Origin: Alteribacillus bidgolensis
GTDB lineage: Bacteria > Bacillota > Bacilli > Bacillales > Marinococcaceae
Assembly (NCBI RefSeq): GCF_002886255.1
Contig: NZ_KZ614149.1
Span: 4,213,272-4,277,271, forward strand
Direction of reading: 5' to 3'
DNA length: 64,000 nt
Part shown: piece by piece, positions 17,037 to 25,573 of the stretch
How the letters are laid out: every line of letters starts with the position of its first letter
Position numbering within the stretch: the first letter of the stretch is position 1
The notes under the pieces: generated by a model
The model's database searches: none
The model's input: the letters and a program-made list of their open reading frames with translations, nothing else
What the model was told of the DNA's origin: nothing
Position numbers and translations under genes: made by a program

Positions 17037-17331
17037 TATAAAGATACAAAAATACGATTGGTGGTGGGGATGATTAACTGAGATGCCTGATGTAATAACT
17101 GCTGATCAACCCACAGAGTCCCTTGATCCGGCCTCTAACCATTTATCGATGTTCACATAAGGTTTATACTGCTAAGCCTTAAAAGCCGCTGATGCCCTAA
17201 AATCGATTGCTCGAAACGAACAAATAAAAACATACATTCAGCAATCTCGTGATTTATATCCGTTATTTTTAAGAGCAGCGAAGCGGTTTATCGCCGGAGA
17301 AACAAGAGAAGAAGGGGTCAATAAAGCAAAA

Positions 17332-18120
17332 GTGTTAAGTAAGAAGGGTTACCGAATTTCATTGGAGTACATCGGCGAAAATACTCAAACGGTGCAAGGC
17401 TGTAAAGAAGCAAAACAAGAATTTCTGGCATTAATCAAGGACTTGAGTGAACATCAAAGGGATGCAACGATATCGCTCGATCTGTCTCATATCGGATTAT
17501 CAATTGATTCCGATTTGGCGTTAAACCATTTACACCAAATAGCAGGGGAAGCAAAAAAATATGGACATACCGTTATAATCAGCATGGAGGAATCAGAGAA
17601 AACCGATCAAATCCTTGATATGTATAAAAAAACAACGATGGAATACCCGAATGTCGGTATAACAATTCAAGCTCATCTATATCGTTCCCAAGAAGATATT
17701 CAAAAACTACTGAACTATCCTGGGAAAATCCGCCTGGTAAAAGGAGCATACCAGGAAGATCCCGATATTGCCATGCCTCGCTCTAAAGCGTTAACTGAAC
17801 GATACCTGCATTTTATAAACACTATCGTAGATGCCAGGCATTCCCTTTCTATTGCCAGCCATGACGAAACAGTGCTGGATAATGTGGTTCAAAAGGAGTT
17901 TTTCAACCAGGCCAATGTAGAAATCGAAATGCTTTATGGAATTCGCCCCGATCTTCTACGGTCTTTAAAAGAAAAAGGCGCTCAAACGAAGGTTTATTTA
18001 ACATATGGTTCTGAATGGTATCTGTATTTATGTCATCGAATAGCAGAATATCCACCGAATGTGTATACCATGATCTCTGATATGGTCCATCCAGGTGAAT
18101 TTGAAAGGAATACGTATTAA
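17332..18120 (+). CDS. Proline dehydrogenase, 5'-truncated
   Basis: The product is a FAD-dependent proline dehydrogenase (PutA/FadM-type TIM barrel), oxidising proline to pyrroline-5-carboxylate. Recognisable blocks are SLDLSHIGLSID, TIQAHLYRS, the RLVKGAY signature, SIASHDE, EMLYGIRPD and YGSEWYLYLCHRIAEYPPN. The first usable start is GTG 17332, giving 262 residues against about 300 in the family. Family-like sequence (FLRAAKRFIAGET) continues in frame upstream to 17176, where a stop precedes it and no start codon exists. The N-terminus is therefore lost or eroded, and the gene may be a pseudogene. No pyrroline-carboxylate dehydrogenase is nearby. Confidence 0.65.
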   Translation: MLSKKGYRISLEYIGENTQTVQGCKEAKQEFLALIKDLSEHQRDATISLDLSHIGLSIDSDLALNHLHQIAGEAKKYGHTVIISMEESEKTDQILDMYKKTTMEYPNVGITIQAHLYRSQEDIQKLLNYPGKIRLVKGAYQEDPDIAMPRSKALTERYLHFINTIVDARHSLSIASHDETVLDNVVQKEFFNQANVEIEMLYGIRPDLLRSLKEKGAQTKVYLTYGSEWYLYLCHRIAEYPPNVYTMISDMVHPGEFERNTY

Positions 18121-18146
18121 ACAGTAAGGAGATACGGGGTGATCCA

Positions 18147-19017
18147 TTGAGTGAAAGTATTAGAGCTTCTATGAAAATCACATTGGCTATGATGATTGTC
18201 GGTAGTTCTGTTGTGGCTGGTAAAATACTTGTTGAAAGTGTTCCTGTGTTTTTAGCTTCAGAACTGAGGTTTTTGATCGCCGCACTTATTCTGGTCCCAT
18301 TGCTGATCAAATGGGAAGGAATCCCTTCCTTGAATAAAGAAGATATATGTCTTCTCTTTCTGCAGGCGCTTTGCGGTGTTTTTTTATTTAGTATATGTAT
18401 GCTGTACGGTCTCCAATATACAACCGCATTGGAAAGTGGAATAATCACCAGTACGCTTCCGGCAGCTGTTGCCGGCATTGCCTTTTTTATACTACGGGAA
18501 AAGCCGACCAGAAGTAAAGCAATCGGTATATTTTTGGCGGTTATTGGGACTTTGGTTATTAACATTACGGGGACATTTTCTCATGTGGAACGTGGCGAAG
18601 CACCATTAATAGGAAACATGTTGATCATGGGGGCCGTTATAGGAGAAGCATTGTTTATTATCTTAGGCAAATCGATATCCATAAGAGTCACACCACTTAC
18701 TATATCTACAATAGTTAGTGTATGTGGAGTTATTTTTTTTCTGCCTCCTGCTGTATATGAAGCTGCAACGGTTCTGTTAACAAATGTATCCATCTTTGAT
18801 TGGGGGATTATCTTATATTTCGGAGCAGTAGTTACAGTTATAGCATTTGTCCTGATGTATCAGGGAATCGCCTGTAAGTGCCGTATTATTCTCATCCATT
18901 ATATTAGAGGAACCGCTAACATGGTTTCATATCATAGGGATGATGTTCGTGTTATCAGCTATATACTTGACGTCCATTGACTCTAAAACAGAAAGAAAAA
19001 AGAATGTTCCAGTATAA
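18147..19017 (+). pseudogene. EamA-family (DMT) exporter broken by deletion and frameshift
   Basis: The first 240 codons encode helices typical of ten-helix drug/metabolite transporters, with two EamA domains and VGSSVVAGKI at the N-terminus. At about 18871 (LMYQGIA) the frame is lost: the natural continuation PVSAVLFSSIILEEPLTW then FHIIGMMFVLSAIYL is present but in another frame, running to a stop at 19015-19017. About 13-14 codons between these parts are missing. The original frame ends at 18980 with an unrelated tail. The last two helices are therefore lost. It is 26 bases downstream of the proline dehydrogenase. Confidence 0.75.
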
Positions 19018-19355
19018 GGGATAAAGGATTTAAGGTACAAATAGTTTTCCGATACTTAATGAATGATTGGTTTGTAATTGTATAAAAGGTTAGCGATTAT
19101 CATTAACTCTACAATGGCGCCTTATTAAGAATATAAAAACGGTATCCTTACGAAAGATCTTGTCTAAAACCCACTGTATGATCTTCTAAATTCTCCCATT
19201 TAACTAAATGTAAATATTCACCTTTCAATCAGAAAAGCTGAAAAAAATGGAGAAGAGCTGAAACAAGAGAACCCATTTATCAATGTCGGGGCACCAGTCC
19301 TGTGCGAATCGTTAGTGAAGCTGTTTATTATCCCAATGGCGTGTAGGGTGTATGA
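19018..19355. other. Intergenic region with probable gene debris
   Basis: No intact gene is seen. Around 19220-19345 one frame reads RKAEKNGEELKQENPFINVG and on to a stop, which looks coding-like, but I cannot place it in a family. No terminator or repeat is evident. Confidence 0.35.
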
Positions 19356-19748
19356 TCAACAAAGATGATTTCCTTTGGTAATTGAAATCTCGCACTCTTG
19401 GGCGTAACCTTTTATGGCTTCTTTTATATCATTATATTCGTCAATGGTATTTTCGCTTTTGGCGAGGCGGTTATCTAATGTAGTTATTGCAATATCGCTT
19501 TTTTGATAACACATTCGATCTCTTCGTGTCCATATGGTAATGTTAGCAATGAACAAAGCTGCAAGTACGATAAAGAAAAACAAACCAAATGGGTGAAAGT
19601 ATCCCCAATGCATCAAACATAACTCTATTTTCATTGTTATTTTTATTAAGAGAGCTAATATCACAGCTGTATTTACTGTAATAAAAGATCTCCAGAATGG
19701 CAATAGTGCAATTTCCAGAAGAAACGCTGATAAAAAGGTAAATTCCAT
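19356..19748 (-). CDS. Small membrane protein with SHOCT-like tail
   Basis: The 130-residue protein has about three hydrophobic helices (near 5-20, 25-40 and 48-70) and a cytoplasmic C-terminal piece (LDNRLAKSENTIDEYNDIKEAI) resembling the SHOCT domain, a short helical module of bacterial membrane proteins with unknown role. The ATG start is certain in frame but the ribosome binding site is weak, and an inverted repeat overlaps that region. No operon partner is visible: ChrA lies upstream behind a terminator. Function unknown. Confidence 0.55.
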   Translation of the reverse strand: MEFTFLSAFLLEIALLPFWRSFITVNTAVILALLIKITMKIELCLMHWGYFHPFGLFFFIVLAALFIANITIWTRRDRMCYQKSDIAITTLDNRLAKSENTIDEYNDIKEAIKGYAQECEISITKGNHLC

Positions 19749-19782
19749 GCCGCCAAACGTATATCATGGAATCTTTGGCGGC
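19749..19782 (-). promoter_or_regulatory. Inverted repeat at the SHOCT-protein start
   Basis: Perfect 9-bp arms GCCGCCAAA / TTTGGCGGC separated by 16 bases lie immediately before the start codon. In RNA the hairpin would include the translation-initiation region; in DNA it could be an operator. Confidence 0.35.
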
Positions 19783-19791
19783 TTATGAACT

Positions 19792-19830
19792 AAAAAACTC
19801 CCACCTCATAGTCAAGTAGAGGCAGGAGTT
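19792..19830 (-). terminator. Rho-independent terminator of chrA
   Basis: On the minus strand AACTCCTGCCTC and GAGGTGGGAGTT pair with one internal mismatch and are followed by TTTTTTA. It lies 50 bases after the chrA stop. Confidence 0.75.
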
Positions 19831-19879
19831 GATGATATAGGTTCTAGTGTAATAAAAAGACTATAGCTTTACATGTGAA

Positions 19880-21070
19880 CTATAACAAATGAATAAGTGC
19901 TCCGCCAAGAGCCCCTGTTACAACTACAATCCAAGGAGGCAGTTTCCAAAAAGCAAGCATACTATACAGTACGGCTGCAAACGCAAAATCGATCGGGTCT
20001 AATATCGAGCTGGTCCATATAGGGTGATAAAAAGCCGATATTAAAATTCCGACAACACCAGCATTTACCCCCATTAATGCACCTTTAATTTTCGGATGGC
20101 TGCGTAAAGCATCCCAAAAAGGCAAGGTGCCCAGGATTAGCAGAAAAGCGGGCAAAAAGATGGCAGCTGTAGCTAATAATCCACCTTGCCACCCATTGAT
20201 CACAGCTCCTAAATAGGCAGCAAAAGTAAATAGCGGCCCGGGTATCGCTTGTGCTGCCCCGTAACCAGCAAGGAATGATTCTTCACTTAACCAGCCAGTA
20301 GGCACAAATTCACGTTCAAGCAAGGGTAAAACAACATGTCCGCCGCCAAACACGAGGGATCCAGAACGGTAAAAGCTATCGAACATAGCCACCCAATTTA
20401 ATGAAGTGATCTCACGAAGGAAGGGAAGAATGATTAATAAACTAAAAAATATCACTAAACAAGTCGAGCCAAAACGTTTAGAAATCGGAAAGTTAAAATG
20501 TGTATTTCCATCGAGCTCCTGATGTTTAAAAAGCACATAACCAATCAATGCTGACATTAAGATCACGCCAACTTGTGTAAAAGCTGTTTGCCATAATAAA
20601 GTGACTATAAGAGCAAATAATGCAATCGTTTTTCGCTGTACATCAGGGGTGAGCTTTTTTGCCATGTTAACTATGGCGTGGAGAACGACAGCAACAGCAA
20701 CAATCTTTAACCCTTGAATCCAGCCGAGTGTATTGACATCCATTCCTTGTAGTATGAGTGCAAAAATAACTAAAGCGATAACAGAGGGGAATGTAAATCC
20801 TATAAAGGCTAAAATTCCACCTAAGACACCAGCACGCATCACCCCGATACCTATTCCAACTTGACTGCTTGCAGGCCCCGGTAGAAATTGACACAGAGCA
20901 ACCAGGTCAGCATAACTTTTTTCATCCATCCATTTACGTCTTCTTATGTATTCTTCATGAAAGTAACCTAAATGTGCAATCGGTCCACCAAATGAAGTAA
21001 GTCCAAGTCTGGTAGATATGATTAGGATTTCTAGCAGCGTTTTCAGTTTGTTTTCTTTCTTTTCATTCAT
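19880..21070 (-). CDS. chrA: Chromate transporter ChrA
   Basis: ChrA (CHR family) exports chromate from the cytoplasm and gives chromate resistance. The 396-residue long-chain form has the two homologous halves: SFGGPIAHLGYFHEEYI, LCQFLPGPASSQ in the first and VFGGGHVVLPLLEREFV, GYGAAQAIPGPLFTFAAYLG in the second, with about ten helices. The start at 21070 is preceded by AATGAGGTG; a longer frame overlaps the PadR gene and is rejected. The gap to padR is 22 bases, so they form an operon in which the PadR protein probably responds to chromate or oxidative stress (inference). Confidence 0.93.
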   Translation of the reverse strand: MNEKKENKLKTLLEILIISTRLGLTSFGGPIAHLGYFHEEYIRRRKWMDEKSYADLVALCQFLPGPASSQVGIGIGVMRAGVLGGILAFIGFTFPSVIALVIFALILQGMDVNTLGWIQGLKIVAVAVVLHAIVNMAKKLTPDVQRKTIALFALIVTLLWQTAFTQVGVILMSALIGYVLFKHQELDGNTHFNFPISKRFGSTCLVIFFSLLIILPFLREITSLNWVAMFDSFYRSGSLVFGGGHVVLPLLEREFVPTGWLSEESFLAGYGAAQAIPGPLFTFAAYLGAVINGWQGGLLATAAIFLPAFLLILGTLPFWDALRSHPKIKGALMGVNAGVVGILISAFYHPIWTSSILDPIDFAFAAVLYSMLAFWKLPPWIVVVTGALGGALIHLL

Positions 21071-21092
21071 AGAATCAATCACCTCATTGTTC

Positions 21093-21413
21093 TCAGTCTT
21101 TAATTTCTTTGAATAATTCATAGGCTTGCGCCCGGGCCTGTCCCAAAATCTCTTCACCTTTCGCAGTTGCTGTATAATATTTTCTTATTTTTCCTTCCAC
21201 GTTTCGTTCTTCTTTTTGTAATAGACCATCTGACTCCATGTTGTGAAGGATTGGATATAAAGTTCCTGCACTAATTTCATATCCATGTTCTTTTAGCTCT
21301 TCATGCATCCACGTACCATAAATAGGATGTTCTTTCGCATGGTGAAGAATATGTATTTGTATAAAGCCTAAGAACAACTTTCGTAGTATTCTATCTTCCA
21401 ATCTAATCATCAC
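21093..21413 (-). CDS. PadR-family transcriptional regulator
   Basis: A PadR winged-helix repressor of about 106 residues. Typical blocks are HPIYGTWMHEELKEHGYEIS, GTLYPILHNMESDGLL and EGKIRKYYTATAKGEEIL, with a C-terminal dimerisation helix. The start is not certain: ATG 21413 fits the family, but its AAAGGAG site is only two bases away, and a TTG at 21434 is an alternative. It is the first gene of a padR-chrA operon and probably controls it through the palindrome at 21431-21453. Confidence 0.85.
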   Translation of the reverse strand: MMIRLEDRILRKLFLGFIQIHILHHAKEHPIYGTWMHEELKEHGYEISAGTLYPILHNMESDGLLQKEERNVEGKIRKYYTATAKGEEILGQARAQAYELFKEIKD

Positions 21414-21430
21414 TCCTTTTTTATTGAAAG

Positions 21431-21453
21431 CCAATATAGAATTTCGATATTGG
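21431..21453 (-). promoter_or_regulatory. Palindromic operator candidate for padR-chrA
   Basis: Perfect arms CCAATAT / ATATTGG with a 9-base spacer lie just ahead of the padR start. A second ATATCGAAA copy lies next to it. Position and symmetry fit an autoregulated PadR operator. Confidence 0.45.
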
Positions 21454-21656
21454 TTTTCGATATTTAGAGACTAGCACATTTCATTTTGAAGTCCAATTAT
21501 TTTACCTGAAAATTTACAATACCTTAATATTATAAAGACAGGGAATAAAACTTAGATATGGAAAGGATAATGATGAAAGCTATTGATTTACCGTTTGAGG
21601 CTGAAAAAGCAGCAAGATCGCACATTATAACTTATATAGTATAGTAGTGTAATCTA

Positions 21657-21686
21657 TCAAGCTATGATTAACATATGATAGCTTGA
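21657..21686 (+). promoter_or_regulatory. Inverted repeat in the 5' region of the ATP-grasp gene
   Basis: Perfect 9-bp arms TCAAGCTAT / ATAGCTTGA with a 12-base spacer run into the GAGGTG ribosome binding site at 21685-21690. The RNA form would partly hide that site; the DNA form could be an operator. Confidence 0.35.
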
Positions 21687-21696
21687 GGTGATAACT

Positions 21697-22464
21697 ATGG
21701 GAAAATATTATCAAAGCCCATTTCTTTTTGGCGGGAAACTAGGAATGTATAAAACGTTATATAAAGCGCCAACTTTAAAAAAGCACCTTCCTATTACAAA
21801 AAAATTCACCTATAAAAATGTAATAGAAATGACTAAGAAATATCCAACCGTTTATATTAAACCTCAAAAGAGTTCAAAAGGCAGGGGTATTTATCGGATT
21901 AAAAGATTAAAAAATAAATATGAGTGTCGTTCAACAAAGGGGACAAAAACGTTTAAGAAACTCCTTCGTCTTTATCAATATATTGAAAACAAGTCTAAAA
22001 AGAAGAAAAAGAGAATCATTCAGCAAGGTATTTCACTAGATCAAGTAAAGGGCCGTCCTTACGATATTAGAGCGCTTGTTCAAAAGAAACCTAATAGTAA
22101 GTGGGTATTTACAGGAATGAACAGCAGAGTAGGGAAGAAGAATAAAATTGTTACCAATCTCAGTCGCGGCGGGAAGATCTATTTGATGGGAGATCTGTTC
22201 AAAAAGTTGGGTCTTCGCCGATCAGAACGAAAAAAACGATATAAAGAATTGAAAAGAACTGCATTAAATACGGCAAAGTTTTTAAGTTCCAAGAAACCAA
22301 ACATCCATGTCTTGGGTATTGATTTCGCTTATGATAATAAAGGTAATTTATGGATTTTGGAAATTAACTCTAGACCACAATATCGTATGTTAAAAAAAGT
22401 GGCTCCCTCCATGTATAAACGAATGCGTAAATACGCGAGAAATTACCGTAAAGCGCAAGAATAA
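21697..22464 (+). CDS. YheC/YheD-type ATP-grasp protein (short form)
   Basis: The 255-residue protein is very rich in Lys/Arg. It has ATP-grasp features of the YheC/YheD endospore coat-associated family: TVYIKPQKSSKGRGIYRI (phosphate-binding segment), GRPYDIRALVQK, NLSRGGKIYLM and the metal-binding end VLGIDFAYD...WILEINSRPQYRML. It lacks the N-terminal part seen in the 409-residue paralog at 26697. The start at 21697 follows GAGGTG. The ligase substrate is unknown. It has its own terminator and is monocistronic. Confidence 0.8.
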   Translation: MGKYYQSPFLFGGKLGMYKTLYKAPTLKKHLPITKKFTYKNVIEMTKKYPTVYIKPQKSSKGRGIYRIKRLKNKYECRSTKGTKTFKKLLRLYQYIENKSKKKKKRIIQQGISLDQVKGRPYDIRALVQKKPNSKWVFTGMNSRVGKKNKIVTNLSRGGKIYLMGDLFKKLGLRRSERKKRYKELKRTALNTAKFLSSKKPNIHVLGIDFAYDNKGNLWILEINSRPQYRMLKKVAPSMYKRMRKYARNYRKAQE

Positions 22465-22483
22465 AAACAAAGTGAAAAATTAT

Positions 22484-22524
22484 AATCGAGATCTAGCAGC
22501 AAGTAAGAAATCTCGATTCTTTTT
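22484..22524 (+). terminator. Rho-independent terminator
   Basis: The stem AATCGAGAT / ATCTCGATT with a 17-base loop is followed by CTTTTT, just after the ATP-grasp gene. Confidence 0.75.
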
Positions 22525-22626
22525 AAATGGGGAAAAAAAACCTTGAAGTAAAAGATATGGTAAAGAATTCGGAATGTATGAATTTCAAAATTATCTAAAG
22601 GGAGAGTCCTGGTTAAGGACGCTTCC

Positions 22627-23172
22627 CTATTTTGGCATGCCTGGAGGATAGTAATATGGAGGAACTTTTAACCAGCCTCTTTTTCGAAGTAATACTTTCG
22701 TATTAGTCCCAAAAACTAACATTTCTGTATACAGCTCTGTCCAAATCATCCCTACATCTGTTCTAATGCTCTGACTATTAGCCAGGGCACACTCGGTTGC
22801 GGCGGTGGCAATTTTTAAAGATACCCCGTTTGCAATCTCTTCATCTGTTAGTTTGACACCTAATGGAATGTCATTTGGATCTGATACCGGTTTTTTCTGT
22901 TCGCGGGGCGGCAAGGAAACCCCCTCTTTTTCCAAAAACTTTGATAACCTTTCCGATTGGCTTTTACATAATTTTTGGGCATCCACTAATAAATCTTTTA
23001 CGTCATTGTCTGAAGTTGTATTGAGTCCTATTTCTTCATAATTTATTGATTCATTAATAACAGTTAGGTATGTCCAAATGCTCATTACTTCACCAACATG
23101 TAATGGAGCTTTAGGCTCTTGGTCAACTACAGTTTTCAACGTATTCCAAACCGCTTCGAAAGGATTAGGCAC
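22627..23172 (-). CDS. DUF3231 family protein
   Basis: The start is GTG at 23172, with GGGAGGTGA 5 bases upstream, giving 181 residues. It is a helical protein with the family pattern: HVGEVMSIWTYLTVINESI near the N-terminus, LLVDAQKLCKSQSERLSKFL, LPPREQKKPV in the linker, and a C-terminal helix rich in Thr/Ser and Glu. DUF3231 is a common Bacillus family related to spore coat protein CotF-type four-helix bundles; its function is not known. It is separated from phoD by a terminator. Confidence 0.75.
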   Translation of the reverse strand: MPNPFEAVWNTLKTVVDQEPKAPLHVGEVMSIWTYLTVINESINYEEIGLNTTSDNDVKDLLVDAQKLCKSQSERLSKFLEKEGVSLPPREQKKPVSDPNDIPLGVKLTDEEIANGVSLKIATAATECALANSQSIRTDVGMIWTELYTEMLVFGTNTKVLLRKRGWLKVPPYYYPPGMPK

Positions 23173-23271
23173 GTTTTTCACCTCCCGCTTTCTAGTCATT
23201 TCCAAAAAAACATAATAAAAAACATGTACACTTAACCTGTTTCTTATCCTTCTCTTAAAATTTTTTTGTAA

Positions 23272-23309
23272 TAAAAAAGGAGGTTTTCTCAAAATGGAGA
23301 ACCTCCTTT
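23272..23309 (-). terminator. Rho-independent terminator of phoD
   Basis: On the minus strand AAAGGAGGTTCTC pairs with GAGAAAACCTCCTTT (small bulge) and is followed by a T run. It lies just after the phoD stop. Confidence 0.8.
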
Positions 23310-23318
23310 GCTGATGCC

Positions 23319-25082
23319 TTAATTTGGCTTTTTTTCTTTCTTTTTCTGCTTTTGTTTTTCATGGGCTCTGCGGTGAGCTCTATGGCGGTCTTCTTCCACT
23401 TCATCAGATACTGATTTTCCTTGAGGTACCGCAGCGGTATCGATTTCTTTTAAGCCTTCTTGATTTTTCTCATATACGAAAGAGGCTCTTGTAGAAATAT
23501 CTGCCCCTTTATTGGACACAAAGGGAAGGACACGGTAATCGGTCCTCCATTGATCTGAAGTAACATGGCAGCGAACGTAACCGCGGTAATCATTAAAGAA
23601 TTTTATATGTTCGTTTTGTTCCAGAATTCGATCGGTATCAGCACGTTTATCTGCTCCATTACCACCAGAGGTGATGGAAGTTCCTACAAATTCTGCTCCA
23701 AAGATGCTGGAATCTGGATCATCAAAATCTTCAATTAGATTGGAGGCCCAGTTAGCATGCACATCGCCAGTTAAAACGATAAAATTATTAATGTCTTTAT
23801 TGTTTACAAAGTCAGTCAATCTATTTCGGGCAGGCGTGTACCCGTCCCAGCTGTCCATGCTGAACAATGGCTCGTCCGAACTTGGGCCATAGTTACGTTT
23901 TGCAAAGAATATTTGCTGAGCCAAAACGTTCCAATTCGATGCTGCATTGTCGAGATGGTTGAGCAGCCACTCTTCTTGTTTATCTCCTAGAAGGGTGCGA
24001 GACGGATCCAGGGATTCCGATGATTGAGGAGAACTTGTATCTCCATTGGCCTGGTCTGAACGGTACTGGCGGGTATCCAATACAAAGAAATCAGCTAGAT
24101 CTCCATAAGAGAAGCTGCGGTATAACTGCATATCGCTTTCTTCTGGCATAGAGGATTTACGCAGCGGCATATGTTCATAATACGCCTGGTAAGCAGCAAT
24201 ACGTCGTTTTACAAATTCTTCAACAGACTGATCATTTTCAGGAATGCTATCTGCATAGTTGTTTTCTACTTCATGATCATCCCAGGTGACGACCCATGGA
24301 AATGCAGCATGAGCAGATTGCAGATCTTGATCGGATCGATATTGGGCATGACGGTTGCGGTAATCTTCAAGCGTCATTATTTCTGGTCCGCTGTGGCTTC
24401 GAACATTACCCGTGCCAGATACGTATTCATTTGGTCCATATTCATAAATGTAGTCTCCAAGATGGAAGACAAGATCGAGATCTTCTTTTGCCATATGTTT
24501 ATAAGCGGTATAGTAGCCGTGTTCATATTGCTGACAGGAAGCAAAAGCAAATGTAAGACTAGATACATGGGAACGGCTTTCAGGTAATGTTTTTGTTTTT
24601 CCAACTGGACTATATTCATTTCCTGTTTTGAAACGGTAAAAATAAACCGTATCAGCCGAAAGTCCTTCTACTTCCACATGAACAGAATGAGCTAAAGCAG
24701 GGCTCGCTGTTTCTGTTCCACGTTTTACGACATTGCGAAAGTTCTCATCTTTTGCTAATTCCCATTGAACAGGAACGTTTCGATCAGGGGCTCCGCCGCC
24801 GTTGAGTGGATCGGGGGCGACTCTAGTCCACAAAACGATACTATCAGCAAGCGGATCCCCGGAAGCCACTCCCAAAGAAAATGGATAATCTTCAAATTTA
24901 ACATTAGCTTCCGTTTCTGCTTGAACATTCACTCCACCCATCGATTGAGCAATTACCATCGCCAAAGAAATACTAGCAATTTTTCCAGCTCCTTGAATGA
25001 ATCCGCGCCGGTCAACACCTTCCCGCAAGGTTTTCTCATTGAGCCGCTGAATTAATTCTTCAATGGAATTTTCTTTTGACAT
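23319..25082 (-). CDS. phoD: Alkaline phosphatase D / phosphodiesterase PhoD
   Basis: PhoD is a secreted Ca/Fe-dependent phosphodiesterase-phosphatase that releases phosphate and degrades wall teichoic acid. The 587-residue protein has a twin-arginine signal (DRRGFIQGAGKIASISLAM, residues about 24-50), the N-terminal beta domain (PFSLGVASGDP, VLWTRVAPDP) and the metallophosphatase core: ASCQQYEHGYY, HLGDYIYEYG, WDDHEVENNYAD, RSFSYGDLADFFVLDTRQYR, LTGDVHANW. The C-terminus is an unusual Lys/Glu-rich tail of about 25 residues. It is preceded by a PhoP box, fitting phosphate-starvation induction. Confidence 0.95.
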   Translation of the reverse strand: MSKENSIEELIQRLNEKTLREGVDRRGFIQGAGKIASISLAMVIAQSMGGVNVQAETEANVKFEDYPFSLGVASGDPLADSIVLWTRVAPDPLNGGGAPDRNVPVQWELAKDENFRNVVKRGTETASPALAHSVHVEVEGLSADTVYFYRFKTGNEYSPVGKTKTLPESRSHVSSLTFAFASCQQYEHGYYTAYKHMAKEDLDLVFHLGDYIYEYGPNEYVSGTGNVRSHSGPEIMTLEDYRNRHAQYRSDQDLQSAHAAFPWVVTWDDHEVENNYADSIPENDQSVEEFVKRRIAAYQAYYEHMPLRKSSMPEESDMQLYRSFSYGDLADFFVLDTRQYRSDQANGDTSSPQSSESLDPSRTLLGDKQEEWLLNHLDNAASNWNVLAQQIFFAKRNYGPSSDEPLFSMDSWDGYTPARNRLTDFVNNKDINNFIVLTGDVHANWASNLIEDFDDPDSSIFGAEFVGTSITSGGNGADKRADTDRILEQNEHIKFFNDYRGYVRCHVTSDQWRTDYRVLPFVSNKGADISTRASFVYEKNQEGLKEIDTAAVPQGKSVSDEVEEDRHRAHRRAHEKQKQKKKEKKPN

Positions 25083-25125
25083 ACTTCTTACCCCTTTCAG
25101 AATCTAATGTTCGGAACCGACTCTT

Positions 25126-25167
25126 AGTATAGGATGTATTTGTTAATAGGCTGTTAAGGAATGTAAA
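25126..25167 (-). promoter_or_regulatory. PhoP box and -10 of phoD
   Basis: Reading the minus strand there are three TTWACA direct repeats, TTTACA-N4-TTAACA-N5-TTAACA (25162-25167, 25152-25157, 25141-25146), then 9 bases and a TATACT -10 (25126-25131). This is the arrangement of Bacillus PhoP-activated promoters, 40-60 bases upstream of phoD. Confidence 0.75.
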
Positions 25168-25394
25168 ACGAAAAAAAATGTTAGGAGGAAAGGAGAATTT
25201 TTAAAATTAGGAAAATGGAGATAGGGAATGATTTTGTAAATGTAAAAAAATGTTTTTTATAGTCGGAAGAAACAACATGTATATAAATTAATAGATTGAT
25301 ATGATTAGGCCAAATTTCTTTTTGGTTTTACACTTCCTAAACGAAAACATAATATTTCTCTTCTTAGGCGGTCCTCATAACCTGTCTTTTTTAA
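25168..25394. other. AT-rich intergenic region
   Basis: Between the PhoP box and repeat copy A I see no gene, terminator or clear promoter. Confidence 0.35.
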
Positions 25395-25488
25395 ACTTTA
25401 GAAATGTTTAACTTTGTTAAAGGATAAAAGTATAAACAAAACTACGGATTCGGCAATTTGTACTTGGTGGCAAACCGAGTTTTTCTAA
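25395..25488 (+). repeat. 93-bp structured repeat, copy A
   Basis: It begins ACTTTAGAAATGTTTAACTT and ends GCAAACCGAGTTTTTCTA, matching copies at 28594 and 63457. The central GC stem is degenerate here compared with the other copies. It ends 86 bases ahead of the ATP-grasp gene at 25574. Confidence 0.8.
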
Positions 25489-25573
25489 AATTTCACTTAT
25501 AAATACCGTGTTGCTAGAATGATTAGAACATATATTAAATATGATAAATCTACTAATGGAGAGGAGGACATAA

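Noticed and set aside
24171..24619. Overlapping open frames inside phoD
   Set aside because: Shadows of a well-supported phoD coding frame, without start signals.
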